From contig NZ_CP040018.1 in NCBI RefSeq assembly GCF_005280255.1, positions 4,216,001 through 4,280,000 of the forward strand: DNA of 64,000 bases, read 5' to 3'. A model generated the notes under the pieces. That model worked only from the letters and a program-made list of their open reading frames with translations. It had not been told where the DNA came from and did no database searches. Source of the DNA: Arthrobacter sp. 24S4-2 (GTDB lineage: Bacteria; Actinomycetota; Actinomycetes; Actinomycetales; Micrococcaceae). Position numbers and translations under genes: made by a program. Every line of letters begins with the position of its first letter. Position 1 is the stretch's first letter. This document shows, piece after piece, positions 17,523 through 25,537 of this stretch.

Positions 17523-17964
17523 ATGGCGACTGTTTCCAAGACTTTCCTCACCCCACCGGCCGATGTATGGAAAGTGATAGCCGACGGCTGGCTCTCCTCC
17601 GGGTGGGTCGTGGGTGCGTCGAGGATCAGGGATGTGGACGCATTGTGGCCCGCTGTCGACGCTGTCCTTCATCACTCGGTCGGGGCGTGGCCGCTGCTGA
17701 TCAACGACAAAACCCAGATGATGGCATCGGAGCCTGGTAAGTCCATCGAGCTGATTTGCCCGGGGCTGGCCGCTGGGAGAGGCCAAAGTTGTGATCACGG
17801 TAGAGCCGGACGAAACCGGGTGCAAAGTAACTATGGCCGAGGACCCCGCCAAAGGCCCCGGCCTTTGGATCCCCAAGTTCATCCGCGACCCACTCATCGC
17901 TGTCCGGAACACGGAAACGCTGAACCGGTTGGAACTTATGGCAGCGGGTGGGGCGGGCAGCTAG
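17523..17964 (+). CDS. SRPBCC (START-like) family protein, frameshifted
   Basis: The N-terminal half (MATVSKTFLTPPADVWKVIA, then HHSVGAWPLLINDKTQMMA) has the polyketide-cyclase/SRPBCC pattern for binding a hydrophobic ligand. After SIELI the frame shifts. The remaining half, WPLGEAKVVITVEPDETGC to LMAAGGAGS, ends at the TAG at 17962-17964. Removing one T from the run at 17755-17757 restores LIARGWPLGEA, as related proteins read. It is the only insertion among the indels found in this window. Ligand unknown. Confidence 0.72.
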
Positions 17965-17971
17965 GCCAAAG

Positions 17972-18032
17972 CGCGAACTGGCAGCTGATGACCCCAAACA
18001 CGGAGTTTGCGGTCATCTGCTGCCAGTTCGCG
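17972..18032. repeat. Long inverted repeat (GCGAACTGG family), convergent-gene terminator candidate
   Basis: The 22-nt arms 17972-17993 and 18011-18032 have one mismatch (start CGCGAACTGGCAG). The loop is 17 nt. It lies between convergent genes (SRPBCC and fprA2). Core and spacing resemble the 5700-5767 element. Confidence 0.7.
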
Positions 18033-18051
18033 GGGTGGTTAGGGGTGGTGA

Positions 18052-19515
18052 CTAGACCTGCGCGGCCACTCCGTCACGGGAGATGGACACCATGTCCTCG
18101 CGGGGCACAACCTTGACGCGCTCACGGGCAACCTCAATGCCGTGCGAACCGGTCTCCGTGGCCTTCTCGCCCAGTGCGCGTTCGTGCGCATCCAGGGCCA
18201 GCCAGCCTTCCCAGCTGGTGAACTTCACGCCGCGGGAGTCCAGAAGTTCGACGACGGCCTCCGCCTCGGGGAAGGCGGCAACCGGCAGGTTCTCGCGGTC
18301 TTCGAGCAGGTATGTCACGGTTTCGAGGGCGTCGCCCTTGGTGTGGCCGATGAGGCCCACCGGGCCGCGCTTGATCCAGCCGGTGGCGTAGATGCCCGGA
18401 ACGTGGCTGCCGGCAGCGTCCAGCACGCGGCCGCCGTCGTTCGGTACAACACCCTTCTTGTGGTCGAACTCGACCTCCGGGAGGGCGGAACCGAAGTAGC
18501 CGATGGCGCGGTACACGGCCTGGACCGGGTAGTCCACCAACTCGCCGGTGCCGCGGGCGTTGCCCGTGCCGTCCAGCTCGGTGCGCTCAAATTTCATGCC
18601 GGCAACGCGGCCGGGGGCGTCGGCGTCGTCGTAAATTTCAACCGGGCTGTGCAGGAAATGCAGGTGCAGGCGGCGGGATGCCTTGAGCTCGGAAACGTCC
18701 TCGGGCTGCTCGGCAATCCAGTTGGTGAGCGTGCCCACCATGGTCTTGGTCTGGTTGTTGCTCTGGACCTGGCGGTCTGATTCCTCGTCGAACTCGAAGT
18801 CCTCCGGGTACAGGATGATGTCCACGTCCTTGGAGTGGGACAGTTCGCGCAGTTCCAGCGGGGTGAACTTCACCTGGGCCGGTCCGCGGCGGCCGAAGAC
18901 GTGCACGTCCGTGACGGGCGAGTTCTTGAGGCCCTGGTAGACGTTGTCCGGGATCTCGGAGACCAGCAGGTCGTCGGCGTGCTTGGAGAGCATGCGGGCC
19001 ACGTCCAGTGCCACGTTGCCGTTGCCGATCACGGCGATTTCCTTGGCATCCAGCGGCCATTCGCGGGACACGTCGGGGTGGCCGTCGTACCAGGAGACGA
19101 AGTCGGCGCCGCCGTAGGAGCCCTCGAGTTCGATGCCCGGAATGTTCAGGTCCGCGTCCTTGATGGCGCCGGTGGCGAAGATGACGGCGTCGTAGTGGGT
19201 ACGGAGGTCCTCGATGGAGAGATCCGTGCCGTAGTCCACGTTGCCGAAGAACCTGATGTCGCCGCGGTCCAGGACCTTGTGCAGGGCGTTGACGATGCCC
19301 TTGATGCGCGGGTGGTCCGGGGCCACGCCGTAGCGGATCAGGCCGTAGGGGGCCGGGTAGCGGTCAAAGAGGTCGATGCTCACGGTCAGCTCGCCACTCT
19401 TGACGGCTTCGCTCTTGGTGAGGATGTCGGCGGCGTACACGCCGGCGGGGCCGGAACCCACGACGGCGACCCGGAGCGGGCGGGCGGCAGAACCTACGGT
19501 GGTGTTAGTTGACAC
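18052..19515 (-). CDS. fprA: Ferredoxin--NADP+ reductase, FprA type (copy 2, sulfur-locus copy)
   Basis: It has the same architecture as copy 1: FAD-binding VAVVGSGPAGVYAADILTKS near the N-terminus, NADP-binding VIGNGNVALDVARML and C-terminal ATGWIKRGPVGLIGHTKGDA. GTG 19515, after AAAAGGA, is the probable start, giving 487 aa; an ATG at 19557 lies upstream inside a hairpin. It is downstream of cobA on the same strand, in the sulfur block. It probably supplies NADPH-derived electrons through ferredoxin to sulfite reductase (inference). A 69-bp block is identical in DNA sequence to copy 1. Confidence 0.92.
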   Translation of the reverse strand: MSTNTTVGSAARPLRVAVVGSGPAGVYAADILTKSEAVKSGELTVSIDLFDRYPAPYGLIRYGVAPDHPRIKGIVNALHKVLDRGDIRFFGNVDYGTDLSIEDLRTHYDAVIFATGAIKDADLNIPGIELEGSYGGADFVSWYDGHPDVSREWPLDAKEIAVIGNGNVALDVARMLSKHADDLLVSEIPDNVYQGLKNSPVTDVHVFGRRGPAQVKFTPLELRELSHSKDVDIILYPEDFEFDEESDRQVQSNNQTKTMVGTLTNWIAEQPEDVSELKASRRLHLHFLHSPVEIYDDADAPGRVAGMKFERTELDGTGNARGTGELVDYPVQAVYRAIGYFGSALPEVEFDHKKGVVPNDGGRVLDAAGSHVPGIYATGWIKRGPVGLIGHTKGDALETVTYLLEDRENLPVAAFPEAEAVVELLDSRGVKFTSWEGWLALDAHERALGEKATETGSHGIEVARERVKVVPREDMVSISRDGVAAQV

Positions 19516-19541
19516 GGCTGTGTTCCTTTTTTCTGTCACGG

Positions 19542-19607
19542 CCCAACTAGGTCGCACTAAGTGTCGTTTTGAGGGCTCATAACGACACTTACTGCTACCT
19601 AGTTGGG
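19542..19607. repeat. 27-bp-arm inverted repeat between cobA and fprA2
   Basis: Arms 19542-19568 and 19581-19607 match at 25 of 27 positions around a 12-nt loop and begin CCCAACTAGGT. The hairpin starts 6 nt after the cobA stop and ends 26 nt before the fprA2 start. It may terminate cobA transcripts or attenuate read-through into fprA2. Confidence 0.65.
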
Positions 19608-19613
19608 TGGGGG

Positions 19614-20906
19614 CTAGGTGGTGAGGACGCGGGTGGTTCTCGAGGTTTGAGGGCTTGGGGTGGTGCGGGGCTGGTTCGGGGTGGTGGTGCTGTAGTCGGC
19701 GGTCTTGAAGTGCGACGGCGCGAACGGGCTGACGCGGACAACGTCGCCGATCACGATCACAGCGGGATTCGCGACGCCGGTGGCCTCGGCCCGGTCAGCG
19801 ATGGAACCGAGAGTGCCAATGGTCACGCGCTGGTTGGGCAGATAACCGTTCTCAACGATGCCAACTGGAGTGTCCTGAGGCAAACCGGCACCGGCCAGCG
19901 CGGCGGCGGATTCGCGGAGCTGGCCCACTCCCATAAGCAGCACGATGGTGTGGTCGGCCCGGGCCGGGACCTCGGAGAGTTCCTCGTGGCCGGTGACCAC
20001 GCTGAAGCCCTTGGCCAGGCCCCGGTGCGTCACGGGGATGCCGGCGGCTGCGGGAACGGAAATCGCTGAGGTCACGCCTGAGACGACTTCAACCTCGACG
20101 CCGTGCTGGCGGCAGTATTCTGCTTCCTCGCCGCCGCGGCCCAGGACGTACGGGTCCCCGCCCTTGAGCCGGACTACCCGGTGGCCGGCGAGGGCTTCGT
20201 CGACGAGGATCCTGTTGATCTCGGCCTGCGGTACAGGGTGGTGGCCGGGAGTCTTGCCCACCTCAATGACACGGACATCCGGGGCGAGTTCCTTGAGGAG
20301 TTCGCGGGGTCCGAGGCGGTCTGCCACCACGACGTCGGCCTGGCCCAGGAGCCGGCGGCCGCGGACTGTGATGAGGCCGGTGTCGCCGGGGCCGCCGCCC
20401 ACGAGGGCCACGCTTCCAGCAGAGGCGCGGCGTCGGCGCAGCGGAAGGTCCCCGGTTTCCAGCGCGGTGGCGACGGCGTCACGCAGGGCCATGGCGCGGC
20501 GCGGGTCTCCGCCGGCGTTCACGGCGATCTGCACGTCATCCACCACGGCGACGGCGGGGGTCCAGGCAGCAGAGGCTTCGTGGTCGGAGGCGTTGACGCA
20601 CCAGACGCGCTGCGCCTCGGCGTCGGCCGAAACCCGGGAGTCCACGGCGGAATCGCCGGTGGCGGTCTGGACGAACCAGACGCCGTCGACGTCGGAAGTC
20701 CGGTAGGGGCGCTGCTCCCAGGCGAGGAGGCCGGCGTCGGCCAGTTCCTCAAGCCCGGCGGAGGCGGCGGGGGCAACCACGGTTACCCGGGCACCGGCGT
20801 CGAGCAGTCCCTTGGCGCGGCGCGTAGCCACGGGCCCGCCGCCCACCACCAGTACGGGGCGGCCCAGCAGGCGCAGTGCCGTGGGGTAAATATCCTGAAT
20901 TGCCAT
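19614..20906 (-). CDS. cobA: Uroporphyrinogen-III C-methyltransferase / precorrin-2 dehydrogenase fusion (siroheme synthase)
   Basis: The N-terminal ~150 residues (PVLVVGGGPVATRRAKGLLD) form a Rossmann precorrin-2 dehydrogenase domain. The C-terminal ~250 (ALVGGGPGDTGLITVRGRRL, RLKGGDPYVLGRGGEE, GVTSAISVPAAAGIPVTHRG) form an SAM-dependent uroporphyrinogen-III methyltransferase. Together they make sirohydrochlorin, which the chelatase at 31818-32542 turns into siroheme for sulfite reductase. The methylase order matches CysG-type fusions. ATG 20906 (MAIQDIYP) is supported by a -10 element ending 6 nt before it, which implies a leaderless transcript. The last ~25 residues are Thr/Pro-rich. Confidence 0.93.
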   Translation of the reverse strand: MAIQDIYPTALRLLGRPVLVVGGGPVATRRAKGLLDAGARVTVVAPAASAGLEELADAGLLAWEQRPYRTSDVDGVWFVQTATGDSAVDSRVSADAEAQRVWCVNASDHEASAAWTPAVAVVDDVQIAVNAGGDPRRAMALRDAVATALETGDLPLRRRRASAGSVALVGGGPGDTGLITVRGRRLLGQADVVVADRLGPRELLKELAPDVRVIEVGKTPGHHPVPQAEINRILVDEALAGHRVVRLKGGDPYVLGRGGEEAEYCRQHGVEVEVVSGVTSAISVPAAAGIPVTHRGLAKGFSVVTGHEELSEVPARADHTIVLLMGVGQLRESAAALAGAGLPQDTPVGIVENGYLPNQRVTIGTLGSIADRAEATGVANPAVIVIGDVVRVSPFAPSHFKTADYSTTTPNQPRTTPSPQTSRTTRVLTT

Positions 20907-20964
20907 GAATCGACGATAGGGCCGCGTCATATACCGGAACAACGGCGCGGAAACACCAGTTCAC
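20907..20964 (-). promoter_or_regulatory. Leaderless cobA promoter with sulfur-regulon box
   Basis: Reading the minus strand: box GTGAACTGGTGTTTC (20964-20950), 7 nt, -35 TTGTTC (20942-20937), 18 nt, -10 TATCGT (20918-20913), 6 nt, then ATG. The same layout precedes ssuA and sir. The cobA box matches 11 of 15 bases of the sir box. Confidence 0.65.
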
Positions 20965-21061
20965 GTAAGGTAACGCTGCGTCACATTAAAACGTGGCGGG
21001 CCTGTGGTGGGCCGGCGGTCCGCCGCGTGGGTGCACCCCTCTACCGGGCCTTCCTTCGGCC

Positions 21062-21358
21062 CTACTTCACGGCGATGAGTTCGATCAGCTTGATGTCGGG
21101 ATCCTTGGCGAGCATGGCCGGGCCGTGTTCAGCGAGTGCGGCCGGAATGGCACCGTGGAGGTGGGCCTGCCTGTCCTCCTCGGTATCAAAGGTGTCGAAA
21201 ATGCCGAACGTGTTTTCGCTGACCCGGAAGGCATACCAGGTCCGGGTGCCCGGCTCGTTGTCCACGATCTCCCGGCCTCCGTTGAGGAAGTCCCACACTT
21301 CCTGTTCCTTCCCGGGTTGGGCCTCGACCATTGCTAGCAGTCCAAACTTTGGTGCCAC
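21062..21358 (-). CDS. Antibiotic-biosynthesis-monooxygenase (ABM) domain protein
   Basis: This 98-aa ferredoxin-like fold protein begins APKFGLLAMVEAQPGKEQEV and holds the family core GTRTWYAFRVSENTFGIFDT, ending IKLIELIAVK. ABM proteins act as cofactor-free monooxygenases on quinols or as stress proteins; substrate unknown. The start is GTG 21358, with GGAG six bases upstream; the long upstream open frame is spurious. Convergence with the next sulfur genes gives no further hint. Confidence 0.85.
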   Translation of the reverse strand: MAPKFGLLAMVEAQPGKEQEVWDFLNGGREIVDNEPGTRTWYAFRVSENTFGIFDTFDTEEDRQAHLHGAIPAALAEHGPAMLAKDPDIKLIELIAVK

Positions 21359-21411
21359 GGGGATCTCCTCAATCTTCGTTGACCGGGCCGAATGCCGGCC
21401 TATTCGCGAGT

Positions 21412-21876
21412 CTAGGCAGGTGGCACGGGGGGAACAAGGCCGGCGAGGTGCAGGCCGCGCACCGCGATCAGGCGTTCCAGGTACCGGCGCAGCACGAGCT
21501 TCTCCGCGATCCGGCCCAGCGCCCCGAACGGAGCCGTGAATTCCACCCGGTCGGTCATGATGCTGCCGCGGTCTGTCGCCTCGAACTCGTGAACGTGCCG
21601 GAAGGTCTGGAACGGCCCGCGGACCTGCTCGTCCACAAAGCGCTCGGGGAAGTCCAGCGACGTGATGCGGCTGGTCATCCGTATTGGCAACCCGAAGTGC
21701 CGCGCGCGCCACGTCACTTCCTGCCCGGTGCCGATCAGGCCGGACGTCACGCCCGCCACGGCCTGCTCCCCCGCGTCGGCCTGCGAGTCCAGGTGCGCGT
21801 CGATGCTGCGCGCGAGGTCGAACAGCTGTTCCCGGGGCAGGGCGGATTCGGTGCGGCACACAAAGCTGACGGTCAT
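21412..21876 (-). CDS. SRPBCC family protein
   Basis: This 154-aa protein has the START-like pattern: an N-terminal strand and amphipathic helix (SFVCRTESALPREQLFDLAR), a middle part (SLDFPERFVDEQVRGPFQTF, then RHVHEF) and a C-terminal helix (GRIAEKLVLRRYLERLIAVR). Such proteins bind lipids or aromatic ligands. It lies 53 bp upstream of the ABM gene on the same strand, so the two may be one unit. Specific role unknown. Confidence 0.75.
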   Translation of the reverse strand: MTVSFVCRTESALPREQLFDLARSIDAHLDSQADAGEQAVAGVTSGLIGTGQEVTWRARHFGLPIRMTSRITSLDFPERFVDEQVRGPFQTFRHVHEFEATDRGSIMTDRVEFTAPFGALGRIAEKLVLRRYLERLIAVRGLHLAGLVPPVPPA

Positions 21877-21912
21877 GGCGCCAGTCTGCCAGACTCTCCC
21901 GCCGTAAAAGCG

Positions 21913-21957
21913 AACAGCAGAGCCCGACGGCGGGACCCGCCGTCGGGCTCTGCTGTT
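21913..21957. terminator. Perfect 22-bp-arm hairpin after the ABC permease gene
   Basis: Arms 21913-21934 and 21936-21957 are perfectly complementary around a single base (core GCCCGACGGCGGG). It follows the end of the ssuC-like gene by about 30 bp and lies upstream of the SRPBCC gene. It is the terminator of the transporter operon. Confidence 0.85.
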
Positions 21958-21986
21958 GGGTCTTGCTGTGGCTGTAGTGGGGAGGG

Positions 21987-22970
21987 TTAGCGCGTGCTGC
22001 CGGCGAGGAGGCCGCGGCGCCGGAGAAGGCGCTTTTCGATCGGCGCGAATACGAGCAGTTCGATCAGGATGCCGACGGCCAGGATCAGCAGGATGGCTGA
22101 CATCACGATTGTCATGTCAGAGAGGTCGCGGCCCTGGTTCAGCATGGAGCCGAGGCCGAAGCCGATGGTGCCGCCCACCGCGATGATTTCCGCGGCCATG
22201 AGGGAACGCCAGGAGAAGGCCCACCCCTGCTTGAGGCCGCTCAGGTAACCCGGCAATGCTGCGGGAAGGATGATTTGAATGGCCATTTGCAGCCGGTTGG
22301 CGCCCAGGACCGTGCCGACGCTGCGGTACTGCGGCGGGATCTGGTCCACGCCGGAGATCAGGCCGTTGATGATGGACGGGATGGCGCCCATGAACACCAC
22401 GAAGTACACGGTGGCGTCAGTGATGCCGAACCAGAGGATGGCCGCGGGCACCCAGGCCACGGAGGGCAGCACCTGCAGGCCGGAGATGAGCGGACCGAAG
22501 GCGCGGCGCAGCGGGGCAACCTGTGCCAGCAGCAGTCCGATGGGCGTCGCGATGGCCACGCTGATCAGGAAGCCGATAAGGCCTCGCTGCAGCGACGTCC
22601 AGACGGCTTCCTGCAGCGAACCGTCGGCCCACAAGGTGCCGAACTGGCCCAGCACGTCCAGGGGCCCTGGCACCAGGTCGCGCCGCTTGAGGCCGAGCGA
22701 AACATAGACCTGCCACGCCACGACCAGCACCACGAGGGCAGCGACCGGGAGCAGGATGCGGCTCCAGTCGATGCGCGCCGCACGGTGTGCGTCCGACTGC
22801 AGGGAATCGAGCCCCGATTCGAGTTCGCGCAGGTCTTCGTTGCCGGTGGAGGACCGGGTCAGTGCCGCGTGGACCTTGCGGGTCTCAGGCTCGAGGACGG
22901 GCGCTGCGCCGGTGACGGGCGCTTCGCCGGTGACGGGGGCTTCAGCCACCGGGGTGGGGTTACTTGGCAT
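21987..22970 (-). CDS. ssuC: ABC transporter permease, aliphatic sulfonate/taurine/nitrate type (SsuC-like)
   Basis: A 327-aa inner-membrane permease with about six helices after an unusually long hydrophilic N-terminus of ~70 residues (VTGEAPVTGAAPV is an internal repeat). The EAA-type loop for ATPase docking is in VGTVLGANRLQMAIQIILPA. The family carries sulfonates, taurine, nitrate or pyrimidine precursors. The sulfur genes around it and the shared sulfur-type promoter favour sulfonates. It overlaps the ATPase gene by 11 bp, so they are coupled. No ssuD monooxygenase is in view. Confidence 0.85.
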   Translation of the reverse strand: MPSNPTPVAEAPVTGEAPVTGAAPVLEPETRKVHAALTRSSTGNEDLRELESGLDSLQSDAHRAARIDWSRILLPVAALVVLVVAWQVYVSLGLKRRDLVPGPLDVLGQFGTLWADGSLQEAVWTSLQRGLIGFLISVAIATPIGLLLAQVAPLRRAFGPLISGLQVLPSVAWVPAAILWFGITDATVYFVVFMGAIPSIINGLISGVDQIPPQYRSVGTVLGANRLQMAIQIILPAALPGYLSGLKQGWAFSWRSLMAAEIIAVGGTIGFGLGSMLNQGRDLSDMTIVMSAILLILAVGILIELLVFAPIEKRLLRRRGLLAGSTR

Positions 22971-23685
22971 GGCGGCGGATCTCCTCTCGCAGCCGGGCGG
23001 TGATGACCCCGGTCAGCTGTCCGGCAAGACCGGCGTCGGTTCGGTGTTCCTCGGTGACGTTCCACTCCTGCACCACGCGGCCGGGGCGGGAGGACAGCAG
23101 GAGCACCCGCTGGCCCAGCCGGACGGCTTCGCGGACGTTGTGCGTCACAAAAACGATGGTGCGGCCCGTTTCCTTCCAAATGCGTTCCAGCTCGTCGTGG
23201 AGGAGGTCGCGGGTGATGGCATCGAGCGCGGCGAACGGCTCGTCCATGAGGAGAAGCTGCCGGTCCTGGGCCAGGGAGCGGGCCAGGGAGACGCGCTGCC
23301 GCATGCCGCCGGAAAGCTCGTGGGGGCGCTTGTCGCCGGCACCGCCCAGATGGACCAGGTCCAGGAGTTCGTTGGCCTTGGTGCGACGCTCGGCCTTGCC
23401 CACGCCGCGCAGCTTCAGGGCGAGCTCGATGTTCTCCCGGGCCGTCAGCCACGGGAACAGTGCGGCGTCCTGGAACATGAAGGCCGCGCCGTCGCTGGGG
23501 ACCTCAAGGGCGCCCGACGTCGGGAGTTCCAGTCCCGCCATGATGTTCAGCAAGGTGGACTTGCCGCAGCCGGAGGCACCCAGGAGGGCGACGAACTCGC
23601 CTTGGGCGATGCTGGCGTTGACGTCGTCCAGCACCGGGGCGCCGTCGCCGAAGCGCTTGCCCAGGTTTTCCAGTACGACTGGCAT
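22960..23685 (-). CDS. ssuB: ABC transporter ATP-binding protein (SsuB-like)
   Basis: The 241-aa ATPase has Walker A GASGCGKSTLL, the Q-loop area FMFQDAALFPWLTARENIEL, signature LSGGMRQRVSLARSLAQD and Walker B LLLMDEPFAALD, in the usual order. It energises the permease encoded next to it. It follows the binding-protein gene by about 55 bp and overlaps the permease gene. Sequence type fits SsuB/TauB/NrtD; the sulfonate assignment comes from context. Confidence 0.87.
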   Translation of the reverse strand: MPVVLENLGKRFGDGAPVLDDVNASIAQGEFVALLGASGCGKSTLLNIMAGLELPTSGALEVPSDGAAFMFQDAALFPWLTARENIELALKLRGVGKAERRTKANELLDLVHLGGAGDKRPHELSGGMRQRVSLARSLAQDRQLLLMDEPFAALDAITRDLLHDELERIWKETGRTIVFVTHNVREAVRLGQRVLLLSSRPGRVVQEWNVTEEHRTDAGLAGQLTGVITARLREEIRRHAK

Positions 23686-23740
23686 GATCCTGTCCTTACG
23701 TTGATGGGGCTGGAAGTGTTGCTTGGGGTGGTGCTCTTGT

Positions 23741-24898
23741 TTAGTCCTTGCCGAGCCCGGCTGCGGAGACCTGCTCGCCGCCGGTTTCGGCGGTGACGCT
23801 GTTCAGGGCGGTGAGGTCGAAGATGCCGTTGATGTCGGCCTGCTTGGTGGTGCCGGCCTTCACGCCGTCCTCGAGCAGCTTCTTGTAGCTTCCGGCCAGG
23901 GGATCCACGGTGAAGACGATGTTCTTTAGCGACCGGTCGATGACGTCGGGCTGCAGTTCGGCGCCCGAGGATTCCTTCAGGGCAGTATTCAGCACGCTCG
24001 CCTTTTCTGCGTCAGGGGTGTCGTTGAGCCATTTCACGGACTCGGCGTGGCCCTTCAGCAGTGCCTTGACGGTGTCCGGGTGCTCGGCGGCGAATTTCCT
24101 GTTCACGATCAGGATGGTGGTGGGGAACTCGCCCGGCTTGCCTGTGAGGGAGCCGACCCAGAGGTCCTTCTCGTCCACCAGGACCTTCGCGCCGGCCTGC
24201 AGCACCAGCCGGGACGCCCAGGGCTCGGGCAGCCACGCACCGTCGAGCTTGCCGTCCTGGAACAGCTTGAGCGTCTGCGCGTTCTCAGTCGGGTTGATCG
24301 CCACGTCGCCGCTGCCGTCGGTGTTGGTCTTGTAGCCCTGCCCGGCCAGCCAGGCCCGCAGCGCCACATCCTGGGTCCCGCCCAGCTGCGGCGAGGCGAG
24401 GGTCTTGCCCTTCAGATCCGCCGCGGAACCGATCTCCGGCTTGACCACCAGCTGCGCCCCGCCCGCGGCAGCACCGGCGATAATGCTGACGGACTCGCCC
24501 TGGCTCTTCACGAACGAGTTGATGGCCGGGCTCGGGCCGATGTACGTGGCGTCGATAGCGCCCGCGTTCAGCGCCTCGATCGCTGCCGGGCCGGCGTTGA
24601 ACACCTGCGTGCTCAGCTTCGTCTCCCCGAGGTTCTTCGCGATGAAGCCCTCCTTCACCCCGACCAGGGCAGGGGCGTGGGTGACGTTGCCGAAGTAGCC
24701 AAGCTTCAGCTCCGCGGCAGGCGTGGGAGCGGCGGCCTGGGCTTCAGTGCTACGGGAAAGTGTTGACGCCACCACGGCACCGGCGGCAATGAGCAGCACC
24801 AGGCCGAGGGCAACCAGAACCTCGACGGCGCGCGTGCGCTTCGGTTTGTTGCGCTCTCCTGCCACGATGCGGGTCATTCCGGGCTGGGGACTTGTCAT
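23741..24898 (-). CDS. ssuA: ABC transporter substrate-binding protein (SsuA/NrtA-like)
   Basis: An N-terminal membrane anchor or signal (AVEVLVALGLVLLIAAGAVV) is followed by a periplasmic-binding fold with family pieces KLGYFGNVTHAPALVGVKEG, NAGAIDATYIGPSPAINSF and SPQLGGTQDVALRAWLAGQG. There is no lipobox Cys, so a membrane-tethered form is likely. It probably captures aliphatic sulfonates, given its place in the sulfur locus; taurine or nitrate remain possible. Start ATG 24898 is set by a promoter whose -10 ends 6 nt upstream. First gene of ssuABC. Confidence 0.85.
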   Translation of the reverse strand: MTSPQPGMTRIVAGERNKPKRTRAVEVLVALGLVLLIAAGAVVASTLSRSTEAQAAAPTPAAELKLGYFGNVTHAPALVGVKEGFIAKNLGETKLSTQVFNAGPAAIEALNAGAIDATYIGPSPAINSFVKSQGESVSIIAGAAAGGAQLVVKPEIGSAADLKGKTLASPQLGGTQDVALRAWLAGQGYKTNTDGSGDVAINPTENAQTLKLFQDGKLDGAWLPEPWASRLVLQAGAKVLVDEKDLWVGSLTGKPGEFPTTILIVNRKFAAEHPDTVKALLKGHAESVKWLNDTPDAEKASVLNTALKESSGAELQPDVIDRSLKNIVFTVDPLAGSYKKLLEDGVKAGTTKQADINGIFDLTALNSVTAETGGEQVSAAGLGKD

Positions 24899-24956
24899 TG
24901 TTTCACCATAGGGAGTGTCACAAACGAGGTTCAATGACTCGGAAACGGGGGGTCAC
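24899..24956 (-). promoter_or_regulatory. Leaderless ssuA promoter with sulfur-regulon box
   Basis: Minus strand: box GTGACCCCCCGTTTC (24956-24942), 7 nt, -35 TTGAAC (24934-24929), 18 nt, -10 TATGGT (24910-24905), 6 nt, then ATG. The box matches the sir box at 14 of 15 bases and lies at the same distance from the start codon. Confidence 0.7.
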
Positions 24957-25099
24957 GCGCGTTCATGCAGCGTCATATTCGCGCAATACAGGGCAAGGCC
25001 ATTCCCGGCGGAAAAGGTCCCGGGCATTGCTGCCCTGCCCGGAGACTGCCAGTCTTGCTGCATCGGCACCACCGGTGCAAGAAACGAAAGGACCCGACA

Positions 25100-25426
25100 A
25101 TGCCGCTCTATCTGTCGAAGTTCAGCTACACACCGGAGACCTGGGCGAAACTGATCAGCAACCCCGAGGACCGCAGGAAAGCAGCCCAGACCTACATCGA
25201 ATCAGTCGGCGGAAAGCTCCATGGCTTTTGGTACGCATTTGGCTCTCACGACGGCTACAACCTCTGGGAGGCACCCGACAATGTGTCCATGGCCGCGGTC
25301 GCACTGGCGATCAGCGGAGGCGGGGCGCTGAGTTCGTTCGACACCACCGTGCTCCTGACCGTCGACGAAACAATGGAGGCCCTGCGGAAAGCCGAGCAGA
25401 TCAAGTACCGGCGTCCGGGCACCTGA
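25100..25426 (+). CDS. GYD domain protein
   Basis: This 108-aa protein begins MPLYLSKFSYTPETWAKLIS and contains the GYD-family core GKLHGFWYAFGSHDGYNLWE. These small alpha/beta proteins have no firm function. The start ATG 25100 follows GAAAGGACC; the open frame to 24965 is not needed. It is divergent from ssuA and might share its regulation, but no box is visible on this side. Confidence 0.85.
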   Translation: MPLYLSKFSYTPETWAKLISNPEDRRKAAQTYIESVGGKLHGFWYAFGSHDGYNLWEAPDNVSMAAVALAISGGGALSSFDTTVLLTVDETMEALRKAEQIKYRRPGT

Positions 25427-25437
25427 CATTCCCGGGC

Positions 25438-25523
25438 GCTGCCCCCGCGCTGCCCCCGCGCCGCCCGCGCCGCTCGCGCCGCTCCCGGCGCTCACCGGCG
25501 CTCACCGGCGCCCTCAGGCGCCG
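25438..25523. repeat. GC-only low-complexity tandem repeats
   Basis: Short units such as CGCTGCCCC, CGCGCCGCT and CGGCGCTCAC repeat in tandem between the GYD gene and the convergent RelA/SpoT-like gene. The end (GGCGCC-CTCA-GGCGCC) can fold. No coding sense is seen. Confidence 0.6.
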
Positions 25524-25537
25524 GCCTCCGCCGCATC

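Noticed and set aside
25043..25055. AGACTGCCAGTCT before the GYD gene as a McbR-like sulfur operator
   Set aside because: McbR sites are TAGAC-N6-GTCTA; here the spacer is one base short and flanks do not match, with only a single occurrence.
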